Positions 17,681 to 26,393 are shown, counted from the first letter of the stretch. The stretch: 64,000 bases of DNA from Nonomuraea fuscirosea (GCF_003001935.1 NZ_PVNG01000010.1:62001-126000); one strand, 5' to 3'. The notes: generated from the sequence alone by a model not told the origin. Numbers and translations: made by a program.

Positions 17681-17762
17681 TTCCACATAGTGGTACGAGC
17701 CATCAGGCGCATGAGAGGCCCCAAGTAGACTGGCACCTCACAGTCCAGACCGGGAGACTCTC

Positions 17763-19037
17763 GTGGCACTCGTTGTGCAAAAGTACGGTGGTTCGTCCGT
17801 CGCCGACGCGTCCTGCATCAAGCGGGTCGCGCAGCGGATCGTCGCGACGAAAAAAGCCGGCAACGACGTGGTCGTGATCGTCTCCGCCATGGGTGACACG
17901 ACGGACGAGCTGCTCGACCTGGCCGAGCAGGTGTCGCCGCTGCCTCCTGGCCGCGAGCTCGACATGCTGCTGACCTCGGGCGAGCGCATCTCCATGGCCC
18001 TGCTGGCGATGGCCATCGCCAACCTCGGCCACGAGGCGCGCTCGTTCACCGGCTCGCAGGCGGGTGTGATCACCGACTCCACCCACGGCAAGGCGCGCAT
18101 CATCGACGTGACGCCGAGCCGCATCCGGGAGGCGATCGACCAGGGTCACATCGCGATCGTGGCCGGCTTCCAGGGCGTCTCGCAGGACACCAAAGACATC
18201 ACCACGCTCGGCCGCGGTGGCTCCGACACCACGGCCGTGGCGCTGGCGGCGGCGCTCGACGCCGACGTCTGCGAGATCTTCACCGACGTCGACGGCATCT
18301 TCACCGCCGACCCGCGCATCGTGCCCGCGGCGCGCCAGATCCCCAAGATCTCCTACGACGAGATGATGGAGATGGCGGCCTGCGGCGCGAAGATCCTGCA
18401 TCTGCGCTGCGTCGAATACGCTCGCCGTTTCAACCTGCCGATTCACGTACGCAGCTCTTTCAGCATGAAGGAAGGCACGTGGGTCGTCTCCGACCCTTAC
18501 ACCGAAGGAACCGAGATGGAGCAGCCGATCATCTCCGGCGTCGCGCACGACCGGAGCGAGGCCAAGATCACTGTTGTCGGGGTCCCCGACAAGGTCGGCG
18601 AGGCTGCCTCGATCTTCAAAACGCTGGCCGACGCCGAGATCAACATTGACATGATCGTGCAGAACGTGTCCGCCGCGGCCACGGGCCGCACCGACATCTC
18701 CTTCACGCTGCCCACGGCCGACAGCCAGACGGCCCTGACGTCGCTGAAGAAGATCCAGCCCCGGATCGGGTTCGAGTCGCTGCTGTTCGACGACCAGATC
18801 GGGAAGGTGTCGCTGATCGGCGCGGGCATGCGCTCGCACCCCGGCGTCACCGCGACGTTCTTCGCGGCCCTCGCCGACGCGGGGGTCAACATCGAGATGA
18901 TCTCCACCTCGGAGATCCGCATCTCAGTGGTCGTCGAGCAGGACGGTGTCGACGCGGCCGTGGCGGCCGCCCACCGGGCCTTCAACCTCGACGCCGACCA
19001 GGTCGAAGCCGTGGTGTACGGAGGTTCAGGACGATGA
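17763..19037 (+). CDS. lysC: Aspartate kinase (alpha and beta subunits from one gene)
   Basis: A 424-residue aspartokinase that phosphorylates L-aspartate, the first step to lysine, diaminopimelate, threonine and methionine. KYGGSSVAD (residues 7-15) is the nucleotide/substrate signature; SGERISMALLAMAI and the GRGGSDTTAVALAAALDAD loop follow. Two ACT domains occupy about residues 265-424 and normally give feedback control by lysine and threonine. Start GTG at 17763. An internal ATG at 18516 probably starts the separate beta subunit. Stop overlaps asd by 4 bp. Confidence 0.97.
   Translation: MALVVQKYGGSSVADASCIKRVAQRIVATKKAGNDVVVIVSAMGDTTDELLDLAEQVSPLPPGRELDMLLTSGERISMALLAMAIANLGHEARSFTGSQAGVITDSTHGKARIIDVTPSRIREAIDQGHIAIVAGFQGVSQDTKDITTLGRGGSDTTAVALAAALDADVCEIFTDVDGIFTADPRIVPAARQIPKISYDEMMEMAACGAKILHLRCVEYARRFNLPIHVRSSFSMKEGTWVVSDPYTEGTEMEQPIISGVAHDRSEAKITVVGVPDKVGEAASIFKTLADAEINIDMIVQNVSAAATGRTDISFTLPTADSQTALTSLKKIQPRIGFESLLFDDQIGKVSLIGAGMRSHPGVTATFFAALADAGVNIEMISTSEIRISVVVEQDGVDAAVAAAHRAFNLDADQVEAVVYGGSGR
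18516..19037 (+). CDS. lysC: Aspartate kinase beta subunit (internal in-frame start)
   Basis: The in-frame ATG at 18516 begins MEQPIISGVAHDRSEAKITV and follows GAAGGAA by 5 nt. In Corynebacterium glutamicum the beta subunit starts at the equivalent Met near residue 250 and consists of the two ACT domains. The 173-residue product here would match. Internal initiation is inferred from that precedent plus the visible ribosome site. Confidence 0.65.
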   Translation: MEQPIISGVAHDRSEAKITVVGVPDKVGEAASIFKTLADAEINIDMIVQNVSAAATGRTDISFTLPTADSQTALTSLKKIQPRIGFESLLFDDQIGKVSLIGAGMRSHPGVTATFFAALADAGVNIEMISTSEIRISVVVEQDGVDAAVAAAHRAFNLDADQVEAVVYGGSGR

Positions 19038-20095
19038 GCAGGAAGCCGAGTCTGGCTCTGATCGGCGCGACCGGCGCCGTGGGCACCGTCATGCGCGACA
19101 TCGTGTCGACGCGGGCGGACATCTGGGGCGAGATCCGTCTCGTCGCCTCGCCGCGTTCGGCGGGCAAGGTGCTGCCCGTACGCGGCGAGGACGTCGTGGT
19201 GCAGGCGCTGGCGCCCGAGGTGTTCGACGGCGTCGACGTGGCCATCTTCGACGTGCCCGACGAGGTGTCGGCCGTCTGGGTGCCGATCGCGGCCGAGCGC
19301 GGCGCGATCGCCATCGACAAGTCGGGCACGTTCCGCATGGAGCCCGACGTGCCGCTGGTCGTGCCCGAGGTCAACCCGCTCGACGCGGCCGACCGGCCGC
19401 GCAACATCATCTCCACCCCCAACTGCACGACGCTGTCGATGATGGCGGCCATGGGGGCGCTGCACGCCGAGTTCACCCTCACCGAGCTGGTCGTCGCCTC
19501 CTACCAGGCGGTCTCCGGGGCCGGGGTGGCCGGTTCCGCGCGGCTCTACGACGAGATCGAGGCGCTCGCGGGCGACCGGACGATCGGGCAGAGCGTCGGT
19601 GACGTACGCAAGGTGCTGGCCAACAAGCTGCCGGAGGAGTCGCCCTTCCCCGCGCCCATCGCGTTCAACGTGGTGCCGTGGGCCGGCTCCGCCAAGGATG
19701 ACGGGTGGGCCTCCGAGGAGCTCAAGCTGCGCAACGAGTCCCGCAAGATCCTCGGCATCCCTGACCTGAAGCTCTCCGCGACCTGTGTCCGCGTGCCGGT
19801 GATCACGACGCACTCGCTGGCCGTGCACGCGCGCTTCGAGCGCGAGGTCACGGTCGCCGAGGCGCACCGCGTGCTGGAGGCGGCGCCGACGGTGGTCCTC
19901 ATGGACGACCCGGCCAACGGGGTCTACCCGACGCCTCTCGACGTGGTCGGCACCGACCCGACCTACGTGGGCCGTGTCCGTCAGGCGCTCGACTTCCCGA
20001 ACACGCTCGACCTGTTCGTCTGCGGTGACAACCTGCGCAAGGGCGCGGCGCTCAACGCGGCGGAGATCGCCGAGCTGGTGGCGGCCGAGTTCTGA
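19034..20095 (+). CDS. asd: Aspartate-semialdehyde dehydrogenase
   Basis: A 353-residue NADPH-dependent enzyme that reduces aspartyl phosphate to aspartate semialdehyde, directly after LysC. It starts MSRKPSLALIGATGAVGTVM (Rossmann G-A-T-G-A-V-G) and carries the active Cys131 in STPNCTTLSMM, plus VASYQAVSGAGVAG and PVITTHSLAVHARFER with the catalytic His. The ATGA overlap with lysC marks a coupled operon. Length and motifs are standard. Confidence 0.97.
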   Translation: MSRKPSLALIGATGAVGTVMRDIVSTRADIWGEIRLVASPRSAGKVLPVRGEDVVVQALAPEVFDGVDVAIFDVPDEVSAVWVPIAAERGAIAIDKSGTFRMEPDVPLVVPEVNPLDAADRPRNIISTPNCTTLSMMAAMGALHAEFTLTELVVASYQAVSGAGVAGSARLYDEIEALAGDRTIGQSVGDVRKVLANKLPEESPFPAPIAFNVVPWAGSAKDDGWASEELKLRNESRKILGIPDLKLSATCVRVPVITTHSLAVHARFEREVTVAEAHRVLEAAPTVVLMDDPANGVYPTPLDVVGTDPTYVGRVRQALDFPNTLDLFVCGDNLRKGAALNAAEIAELVAAEF

Positions 20096-20114
20096 GGTTC
20101 TTCCTGATGTGAGC

Positions 20115-20145
20115 TGTGGCGCCGTGCGTTCCGTGCGGCGCCACA
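20115..20145 (+). terminator. Hairpin after asd
   Basis: TGTGGCGCCG (20115-20124) pairs perfectly with CGGCGCCACA (20136-20145) around an 11-nt loop. It begins 20 bp past the asd stop. No T-tract follows, which is common for actinobacterial terminators. It probably ends the ybaB-recR-lysC-asd transcript. Confidence 0.6.
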
Positions 20146-20156
20146 CCTGTGTGCGG

Positions 20157-20257
20157 GGCACGGACGACTCTGTACGGGCACGGACGACTCTGTACGGCCA
20201 CGGATGGCCCTGTACGGGGCGCGGACGGCTCTGTCCGGGCATTGGACGGTTCTCTGC
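20157..20257. repeat. Five degenerate 20-bp tandem repeats between convergent genes
   Basis: Units of about GGCACGGACGACTCTGTACG start at 20157, 20177, 20197, 20217 and 20237. The first two are identical and later copies decay progressively. The array lies between the asd terminator hairpin and the stop codon (20280) of the convergent M15-like gene. No coding role is apparent. Confidence 0.85.
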
Positions 20258-20279
20258 GGGGCGCCGGCGGCGGGCCCTG

Positions 20280-21464
20280 TCACCGGAAGAGGATGTCCCA
20301 GTGGTTGCTCTCGTCGAAGAACGTGGTGCCCGAGTCCGACTTGTAGATCCGGGCTCCGTCGCTGCGTACCCCGGCCTTATGGTGATTTTTGGTGATGTGC
20401 CGGTCGATGCAGGCGTTGTGCGAGATGTCGAGCTTGTAGCCGTTGCCGTGACTGAAGTGACCCGAGGCGTGGCCCCGTTCGGTGCCGCCGGTCACCATGA
20501 TCGGACAGCCGCTCTCGCGCTTCAGCTGGATCACCTTGGCGATGGTCCCGGTCCGTACCCGGTCGAGTGACGTGCAGTGGTGCATGTGCTTGCTCGTGCA
20601 GTTGCCGGTCGACCGCGTCCGCAGCCCGGCGCTCTCCAGCCAGCCGTGCGCCGTCGCGTGCGACATGTGCACGGCCGCCGTCCGCGGCAGGACCCGCGTC
20701 AGATCGACCTGAGCGCGTCTGTGGGCGACGTGGGACCGCGTACGGGGCATCTTGGCCACTCCGGTGCGCATGTGGCGCTTTCCCGCCTTCGTGGCCTTGG
20801 ACCGCGTCTTGGCCTTCTCGGCGCGGGCCACGTCCTTACGGGGCCTGACCGTGCGCGGGTCGGCGGCCGGCCGGTGCTCGTACGTCGCCCACGCCTGGTC
20901 CGGGCGGGCCCGGGTCAGGTCGCCCCAGCCCGCGTGCGCGCCGTCCACGTCCGTCCAGTCCAGCTGCGTCGGGTTCGGAACGGCCCGGTCGGTACGTGGT
21001 CCGTCCAGAAGCGGCCGGCCTGTACGGGGTCCGTCCAGGAGCGGCCGGTCGGTACCAGGCCCGTCCAGGAGCGGCGGGTCCCCCGTGGGCCCGTCCAGCC
21101 GCGGCAGGTCCGTACGGGGCCCGTCCAGGAGCGGCCGGCCCGTACGGGATCCGTGCGAGTGCTTGCGGCGGACGCCGAGCCTGGGCCAGCCCCGTACGGC
21201 ATCGAGGTTCCCCCGGCCGAGTACGAACCGATCGAAGTCCCAGGCGCCGGCCAGCCGCGGCCCCACCTCGTACGGGTCGGCGAGGACGGCGGCCAGCGCC
21301 GGAGCGTCCTCCCATGTGTGCTGCCCGACCTCGTACAGGCTGCCCTGAACCGGTGACCCTTCGGGGTGGGTGGCGGCGGAGGCGGCCGAGGCCAGCGCGA
21401 TTATGGTGATCTCAATGCCGAGGAGCGCGACCACGATCAGCCGCACTGTTCCACGTATCCACAT
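20280..21464 (-). CDS. Secreted M15-like zinc peptidase with decapeptide repeats
   Basis: A 394-residue exported protein. Residues 1-31 look like a signal peptide (hydrophobic VVALLGIEITIIALASAASA). Residues about 107-160 hold five copies of a decapeptide close to RTGRPLLDGP. A basic Arg/Lys/His linker (about 205-260) follows. The C-terminal about 100 residues carry SHGNGYKLDI (His339, Asp346) and SNHWDI (His388), spaced like the zinc ligands of VanY/M15 DD-peptidases, so peptidoglycan cleavage is likely. ATG at 21464 follows AAAAGG; an ATG at 21536 is possible. Divergent from a TetR gene. Confidence 0.65.
   Translation of the reverse strand: MWIRGTVRLIVVALLGIEITIIALASAASAATHPEGSPVQGSLYEVGQHTWEDAPALAAVLADPYEVGPRLAGAWDFDRFVLGRGNLDAVRGWPRLGVRRKHSHGSRTGRPLLDGPRTDLPRLDGPTGDPPLLDGPGTDRPLLDGPRTGRPLLDGPRTDRAVPNPTQLDWTDVDGAHAGWGDLTRARPDQAWATYEHRPAADPRTVRPRKDVARAEKAKTRSKATKAGKRHMRTGVAKMPRTRSHVAHRRAQVDLTRVLPRTAAVHMSHATAHGWLESAGLRTRSTGNCTSKHMHHCTSLDRVRTGTIAKVIQLKRESGCPIMVTGGTERGHASGHFSHGNGYKLDISHNACIDRHITKNHHKAGVRSDGARIYKSDSGTTFFDESNHWDILFR
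20998..21150 (-). repeat. Intragenic 30-bp repeats coding for a decapeptide
   Basis: Roughly five 30-bp units inside the M15-like gene encode variants of RTGRPLLDGP (residues 107-160). They are imperfect at the DNA level and keep the frame. They probably form an extended Pro/Gly linker that spans the cell wall. Confidence 0.85.
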
Positions 21465-21611
21465 GTCGATGCCTTTTCGCGGAAATAGCCCTTCCGCCTG
21501 AAACGACAATCCCACCTTCCACAGGAGATAACTCATCCCGCGAGGGCAACTTTGCCTTGTGGCGGTGATCACCGTGCGGCTGCATGACCTAACCTCGCTC
21601 GACGACGTAAA

Positions 21612-22289
21612 GTGACGGACGTGTCCGAAGCCCGAAACCGCGGAGCGGAGAGCACCCGAGAGGTCATCGTCGAGACGGCGTTGCGCCTGTTCAGGGAGCG
21701 CGGCTTCGACGCGACCACGATGCGGGCCATCGCCGCTGAGGCGGGGGTCTCCGTGGGCAACGCCTACTACTACTTCGACAGCAAGGAAGCGTTGATCCAG
21801 GCGTACTACGACCGCGCCCAGGCCGAGCACGAGGAGGCCTGCCGGGACTTCCTGGCCACGGAGCAGGCGTTCGCGGCCAGGCTGAGCGGGGTGCTGCGCG
21901 AGTGGGTGCGGGTCTCGGAGCCCTACCACGAGTTCGCGGTGAAGTTCTTCAAGCACGCGGCCGAGCCGACCAACCCGCTCAGCCCGTTCAGCAAGCACTC
22001 CTCGCCGGCGCGTGAGGCGTCCATCGCCATCTACCGGCAGGTCGTCGAGGGGTCGCGGGACCGGATGAACGCCGAGCTGCGCGAGGAGCTGCCCGAGCTG
22101 CTCTGGCTGCTGTCGATGGGCATGGTGCTGTTCTGGGTGCACGACACCTCGCCCGGGTGCGAGCGCACCTACCGTCTGATCGACGTGACCGTGCCGCTGG
22201 TGGACCGGCTGGTCGGGCTGTCGCACCTGCCCGGCCTGCGCGGGATCACGAAGGATTTCATCGCGGCGGTGCACGAACTACGCGCCTGA
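21612..22289 (+). CDS. TetR family transcriptional regulator
   Basis: A 225-residue repressor. The N-terminal HTH is at about residues 14-62 (TREVIVETALRLFRERGFDA then AAEAGVSVGNAYYYFDSKEA). The ligand domain is helical (LREWVRVSEPYHEFAVKFFK). GTG at 21612 is used, with GTG at 21621 as an alternative. It is followed in the same direction by an LLM oxidoreductase, and a clean TetR-type palindrome at 22328-22347 lies between them, so that gene is the likely target. Confidence 0.9.
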   Translation: MTDVSEARNRGAESTREVIVETALRLFRERGFDATTMRAIAAEAGVSVGNAYYYFDSKEALIQAYYDRAQAEHEEACRDFLATEQAFAARLSGVLREWVRVSEPYHEFAVKFFKHAAEPTNPLSPFSKHSSPAREASIAIYRQVVEGSRDRMNAELREELPELLWLLSMGMVLFWVHDTSPGCERTYRLIDVTVPLVDRLVGLSHLPGLRGITKDFIAAVHELRA

Positions 22290-22327
22290 AGCGGGGCGCG
22301 CTGCTGGAGCGGGTCGCGCGCCTGGAG

Positions 22328-22347
22328 TACATACCGGTCGGTTGGTA
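22328..22347. promoter_or_regulatory. TetR-type operator before the LLM gene
   Basis: The 20-bp site is symmetric in the pattern TAC N2 ACCG N2 CGGT N2 GTA, 14 of 20 positions matching in the inverted copy, with the ACCGGTCGGT core known from several TetR operators. It lies 31 bp upstream of the ATG at 22378. Confidence 0.6.
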
Positions 22348-22377
22348 GGTTGGTCTCCGACGATCTGGAGGCCGGGC

Positions 22378-23337
22378 ATGACACAGAGCTGGGGCATGAC
22401 GATCCCCTTCTACGACCGTTCGCTGAGCAACTCGCAGGAATTGATCGCCCGGTTGCCGGAGCTCGGCTACACCGACGCGTGGTCGGCCGAGGTCAACGGC
22501 GTCGACGGCTTCGTGCCGCTGGCCATGGCCGCGCAGTGGGCGCCGGGCCTGCGGCTGGGCAGCGCCATCGTGCCCGTCTCGACGCGCGGGCCTGGCCTGC
22601 TGGCCATGTCCGCGGCGACGCTGGCCGACCTGGCGCCGGGACGGTTCACGCTCGGCATCGGTGCGTCCTCGCCGGCGATCGTCGAGCGCTGGAACGCCGG
22701 CACGTTCGCCAAGCCCTACGCGCGCACCCGGGACACCCTGCGGTTCCTGAAGCGGGCCCTGGCGGGGGAGAAGGTCTCGGAGACGTACGAGACGTTCGAG
22801 ATCAAGGGCTTCAAGCTGGAACGCGCGCCCAAGACACCGCCGAAGATCGTGCTCGCGGCGCTGCGGCCGCGGATGTTGCGCCTGGCCGCCGAGGAGGCCG
22901 ACGGCGCCATCACGAACTGGCTCTCGCCCGACGACGTCCGCAAGGTGCGCGCGGAGGTCGGCCCTGACACCGAGCTGATCGCGCGCCTGTTCGTCTGCGT
23001 GGACGAGGACGTCGAACGCGTGCGCGAGACCGCCCGGTGGATGCTGGCCAGCTACCTGACCGTCCCGGTGTACGCCGCCTTCCACGACTGGCTCGGCCGG
23101 GGGGAAGTGCTGCGCCCGATGCACGAGGCGTGGGCGGCGGGAGACCGGCGGGCGGCGCTCAAGGCCATCCCCGACGAGGTCGTCGACTCCCTCGTCGTCC
23201 ACGGCGACGCCGCCACCTGCCGGGCCAGGATCAAGGAGTATGTCGCCAACGGGCTCGACACCCCCGTGCTCGCCCCCATCCCGGGCGGCGACGTCCCCCT
23301 CGACCAGGCGGTGCGCGACCTGGCCCCGGAAAGATGA
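22378..23337 (+). CDS. LLM-class oxidoreductase, probably F420-dependent
   Basis: A 319-residue luciferase-like TIM-barrel protein. MTQSWGMTIPFYDRSLSNSQ, LGYTDAWSAEVNGVDGF, LRLGSAIVPVSTRGPGLLAM and GRFTLGIGASSPAIVERWNA are typical of the F420-dependent group. ATG at 22378 follows CTGGAGG. It lies behind the TetR gene and operator, and its stop codon abuts the downstream amidase, so regulator, oxidoreductase and amidase may form one inducible unit. The substrate is unknown. Confidence 0.85.
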   Translation: MTQSWGMTIPFYDRSLSNSQELIARLPELGYTDAWSAEVNGVDGFVPLAMAAQWAPGLRLGSAIVPVSTRGPGLLAMSAATLADLAPGRFTLGIGASSPAIVERWNAGTFAKPYARTRDTLRFLKRALAGEKVSETYETFEIKGFKLERAPKTPPKIVLAALRPRMLRLAAEEADGAITNWLSPDDVRKVRAEVGPDTELIARLFVCVDEDVERVRETARWMLASYLTVPVYAAFHDWLGRGEVLRPMHEAWAAGDRRAALKAIPDEVVDSLVVHGDAATCRARIKEYVANGLDTPVLAPIPGGDVPLDQAVRDLAPER

Positions 23338-23354
23338 GCTCCGGAGAGGTGAGT

Positions 23355-24773
23355 ATGGACGAGCTGCTGAGACTCGACGCGATCGGGCAGGCCGAGGCCG
23401 TCAGGCGGGGCGAGGTGTCGCCGCGTGAGCTCGCCGAGGCCGCGATCGCGCGCATCGAGGCCACCGACGGCGTGCTGAACGCGGTCGTCCACCGCCGCTT
23501 CGAGCGCGCGCTGGCCGAGATCGACGCCATCCCCGCCGATGCGCCGTTCCGCGGGGTGCCGATCCTGCTCAAGGACCTGGGCTGGCGGGAGGCGGGTGAG
23601 CCGTACAGCGCGGGCTCGGCGGTCCGCGACGGCGTCGAGGACGCCGCCGACGACCACGGCGTCGTACGGCTGCGCGAGGCCGGCTTCGTGCTGCTCGGGC
23701 GGACCAACACGCCGGAGTTCGGCAGCACGATCACCACGGAGCCGGTGGCGTTCGGGCCGACGCGGAACCCGTACGATCCGGCGTACTCGGCGGGCGGGTC
23801 GAGCGGCGGCTCGGCCGCGGCGGTGGCGGCCGGGATGGTCGCGCTGGCCACGGCCAGCGACGGCGGCGGGTCGATCCGCATCCCCGCGTCCCTGTGCGGC
23901 CTGGTGGGGCTCAAGCCCGCCCGGGGCCGCGTGAGCATGGGGCCGGCCCTGGGGGAGGGGTGGAGCGGGTTCTCCACCCCCGGCTTCGTCACCAGGACCG
24001 TCAGGGACGCCGCGGCGGCGCTCGACCTGATCTGCGGCTTCCGGCCGGGCGACCCGTACGCCGCTCCCGCCCTGCCCGGCCGGCTCGCCGACGAGGTGGG
24101 CCGCGATCCCGGACGGCTGCGGATCGGGTTCCTCACCACGCACCCCAGGGGCGACGTGCCGCCGGTGCCCGAGCTGACCGAGGCCGTCACCGGGGCCGCC
24201 GCGCTGCTGGAGTCGCTCGGCCACGACGTGGCCCCCGGCGGCCCCGAGGCGCTCGCCGACCCCGCCTTCCCCCGGCACTTCGGCGCGGTCGTGGCCGCCA
24301 ACCTGGCCGCCCACGTGGCCGGACTGGGCGAGCTGCGCGGCAAGCCCGTGCAGCCGGAGGAGCTGGAGCAGCGCAACGCCGCCATGGCGCAGGCGGGGCG
24401 CGAGCGCGGCGCCGCCGACCACATCCTGTCGCTCCAGTGGCTGGACGGCTTCCGCCGCCGCATGGCCGCCTGGTGGAGCGGCGGACATGACCTGCTGGTC
24501 GTGCCGTCGCTGGGCGTGGCGCCGTTCCCGCTGGGCTGGATCCCGCCCGACGACCTCAGCACCGCCTTCGGCCGGACCACGCAGGCGGTGGCCTACACCT
24601 CGCCGTTCAACGCGACCGGCCAGCCGTCGGTGTCGCTGCCGCTGTACAGGACCGGCGCGGGGCTGCCGGTGGGGGTGCAGCTCGTGGCCGCCGCCGGCCG
24701 CGAGGACCTGCTGGTACGGGTGGCGGCCCAGATCGAACGGGCGAGGCCGTTCGAGCACCCCGTACTTCCCTAG
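23355..24773 (+). CDS. Amidase signature family enzyme
   Basis: A 472-residue amidase. The Ser-cisSer-Lys triad is visible: Lys73 in GVPILLKDLGWREAG, cis-Ser149 in GGSSGGSAAAVAAGM and nucleophile Ser173 in ASDGGGSIRIPASLCGLVGL. It hydrolyses a carboxamide or aryl amide of unknown identity. The ATG at 23355 is preferred because GGAGAGG precedes it by 7 nt; an ATG at 23334 overlaps the stop of the LLM gene. The two genes are certainly cotranscribed. Confidence 0.88.
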   Translation: MDELLRLDAIGQAEAVRRGEVSPRELAEAAIARIEATDGVLNAVVHRRFERALAEIDAIPADAPFRGVPILLKDLGWREAGEPYSAGSAVRDGVEDAADDHGVVRLREAGFVLLGRTNTPEFGSTITTEPVAFGPTRNPYDPAYSAGGSSGGSAAAVAAGMVALATASDGGGSIRIPASLCGLVGLKPARGRVSMGPALGEGWSGFSTPGFVTRTVRDAAAALDLICGFRPGDPYAAPALPGRLADEVGRDPGRLRIGFLTTHPRGDVPPVPELTEAVTGAAALLESLGHDVAPGGPEALADPAFPRHFGAVVAANLAAHVAGLGELRGKPVQPEELEQRNAAMAQAGRERGAADHILSLQWLDGFRRRMAAWWSGGHDLLVVPSLGVAPFPLGWIPPDDLSTAFGRTTQAVAYTSPFNATGQPSVSLPLYRTGAGLPVGVQLVAAAGREDLLVRVAAQIERARPFEHPVLP

Positions 24774-24840
24774 GCAGGGCAGGAACCCCTGGCCCTTCCG
24801 ACGCGTTATGTCGTGAAGGACCGGGGGTAGGGGGTTGCAC

Positions 24841-25200
24841 ATGATGGCGAAGGCAGCACGGGCGGCGGCGGCGTGGCGGACCTACCGCGAGGTGACCAAG
24901 CCCGGGTCGCCCAAACTGATGACCAGGGTCCGGGCCATCCCGCGGATGATCGGCGCGGTGATGCGCGGCCAGTACACCGGTATGGGCAAGGGCAAGCTCG
25001 CCCTGATGGGCATGGGCGTGCTCTACCTCGTGTCACCGATCGACGTGATCCCCGACTTCCTCATGCTGATCGGGGTGGCCGACGACTTCGGGGTGTTCCT
25101 GTGGCTCATGGCCTCGCTGCTCGGTGAGAGCGGGCGTTATGTGCACCATGAGCACACGGTCATCCAGGCCCCGATGAAGGGACAGGTGGAGGGAAGCTAG
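24841..25200 (+). CDS. YkvA family (DUF1232) membrane protein
   Basis: A 119-residue protein with the DUF1232 signature GMGVLYLVSPIDVIPDFLML (about residues 60-79), followed by GVADDFGVFLWLMASLL. The hydrophobic hairpin is membrane-associated. Function of the family is unknown. ATG at 24841 follows GTAGGGGG. Its stop overlaps the convergent amidohydrolase stop by 4 bp. Confidence 0.8.
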   Translation: MMAKAARAAAAWRTYREVTKPGSPKLMTRVRAIPRMIGAVMRGQYTGMGKGKLALMGMGVLYLVSPIDVIPDFLMLIGVADDFGVFLWLMASLLGESGRYVHHEHTVIQAPMKGQVEGS

Positions 25201-26393
25201 ATCTCCTCCATCCGCAGCCAGGCGCGTGACGGCAGCGGATGCCCGAACAGACGGGCGGCGTTGCCGTAGGCGACCCTGGCGATGTCGGCGGGCGGCAGCG
25301 TGCCGAGGTTGCGGGCGACCGACTGCTGCGTGTCGGGCCAGGTGGAGTCGGAGTGGGGATAGCCGCTCTCCTGCAGCACGTGGTCGAGGCCGACCGCGAG
25401 CCGCACGCCCGACAGCGCGTGGTCGTCGAGCGTGCCGAAGAAGAAGTTGCGGCGCAGCACCTCGCTGGGCTTGAGCCCGCCCTCCCACTCCGCCTCGCCG
25501 GCGACCGGGTGGTCGAGGGCGTAGTCGGCGCGTTCGGCCAGCATCGGCAGCCAGCCCACGCCGCCCTCGACGATGAGGATGCGCAAGGACGGGAAGCGCA
25601 GCGGCAGGCCCGACCACAACCAGTCGGCGCAGGCGAACATGGCGCTGGTCGGCATCAGCGTGGTGATGGCCTCGATGGGCGTGTCGGGCGAGGGCACGGG
25701 CGACCACGACGAGTCGCCGGCGTGCAGGCACACCACGGTGCCGGTCTCCTCGCAGGCGGCGAAGAACGGGTCCCAGTGGCCCGAGTGGATCGAGGGCAGG
25801 CGCAACCGGGTGGGGAACTCGGGGAAGACGACGGCCTTGAAGCCTCTGGCGGCGTTGGCCCTGATCTCCTTGGCGGCGACATCGGGGTCGGGCAGCCACG
25901 GGAGCTGCAGGCCGATGATCCGCTCGGGGTAGGTGCCCGCCCAGACCTCGATGTGCCAGTCGTTCCACGCCTTGACCAGGGCCAGGCCGAGCTCCTGGTC
26001 GCGGGTCCTGGCGAACGGCATGCCCGACTGCCCGGCCAGCATGCCCGGGAAGCAGAGCGCGGCCCAGATGCCCGCGGCCTCCATGTCCTGGACGCGGGCC
26101 TCGATGTCGTGGCACCCGGGGCGCATGTGCTCGAACCGCACCGGGTCGAGCGTCCACTGCTCGCGGGGGAGACCGGCGCCCACGTCGATGCCGGCGCACG
26201 GGTAGGTGGCGCCGCCGTAGCGCCAGACCTGGTGACCGGCCTCCGTCTCCACGACCTTGGGCGCGGCCTCGGCGTATTTCTCGGGCAGCCGGCCTTCGAA
26301 CAGGTCGGGCGGCTCGATCAGGTGATCGTCAGCTGAGATGATCACATAGTCGCGCCGCCTGGGGTCAGGGTCGGGGAGCAGCGGCGTAGTCAC
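25197..26393 (-). CDS. Amidohydrolase family protein (amidohydrolase 2)
   Basis: A 398-residue metal-dependent hydrolase or decarboxylase of the ACMSD/amidohydrolase-2 group. Metal ligands are suggested by ISADDHLIEPPDLF (here D-D-H replaces the usual D-x-H), GTVVCLHAGDSS, ILIVEGGVGWLPML and YPHSDSTWPDTQQS near the C-terminus (SDFPHxDS-type). GTG start at 26393 has no strong ribosome site. Related enzymes act on aromatic carboxylates; the substrate here is unknown. Confidence 0.8.
   Translation of the reverse strand: MTTPLLPDPDPRRRDYVIISADDHLIEPPDLFEGRLPEKYAEAAPKVVETEAGHQVWRYGGATYPCAGIDVGAGLPREQWTLDPVRFEHMRPGCHDIEARVQDMEAAGIWAALCFPGMLAGQSGMPFARTRDQELGLALVKAWNDWHIEVWAGTYPERIIGLQLPWLPDPDVAAKEIRANAARGFKAVVFPEFPTRLRLPSIHSGHWDPFFAACEETGTVVCLHAGDSSWSPVPSPDTPIEAITTLMPTSAMFACADWLWSGLPLRFPSLRILIVEGGVGWLPMLAERADYALDHPVAGEAEWEGGLKPSEVLRRNFFFGTLDDHALSGVRLAVGLDHVLQESGYPHSDSTWPDTQQSVARNLGTLPPADIARVAYGNAARLFGHPLPSRAWLRMEEI

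Noticed and set aside
20998..21150. Mobile element or collagen-like repeat
   Set aside because: The repeats are in-frame decapeptides in one gene without transposase, inverted ends or Gly-X-Y periodicity.
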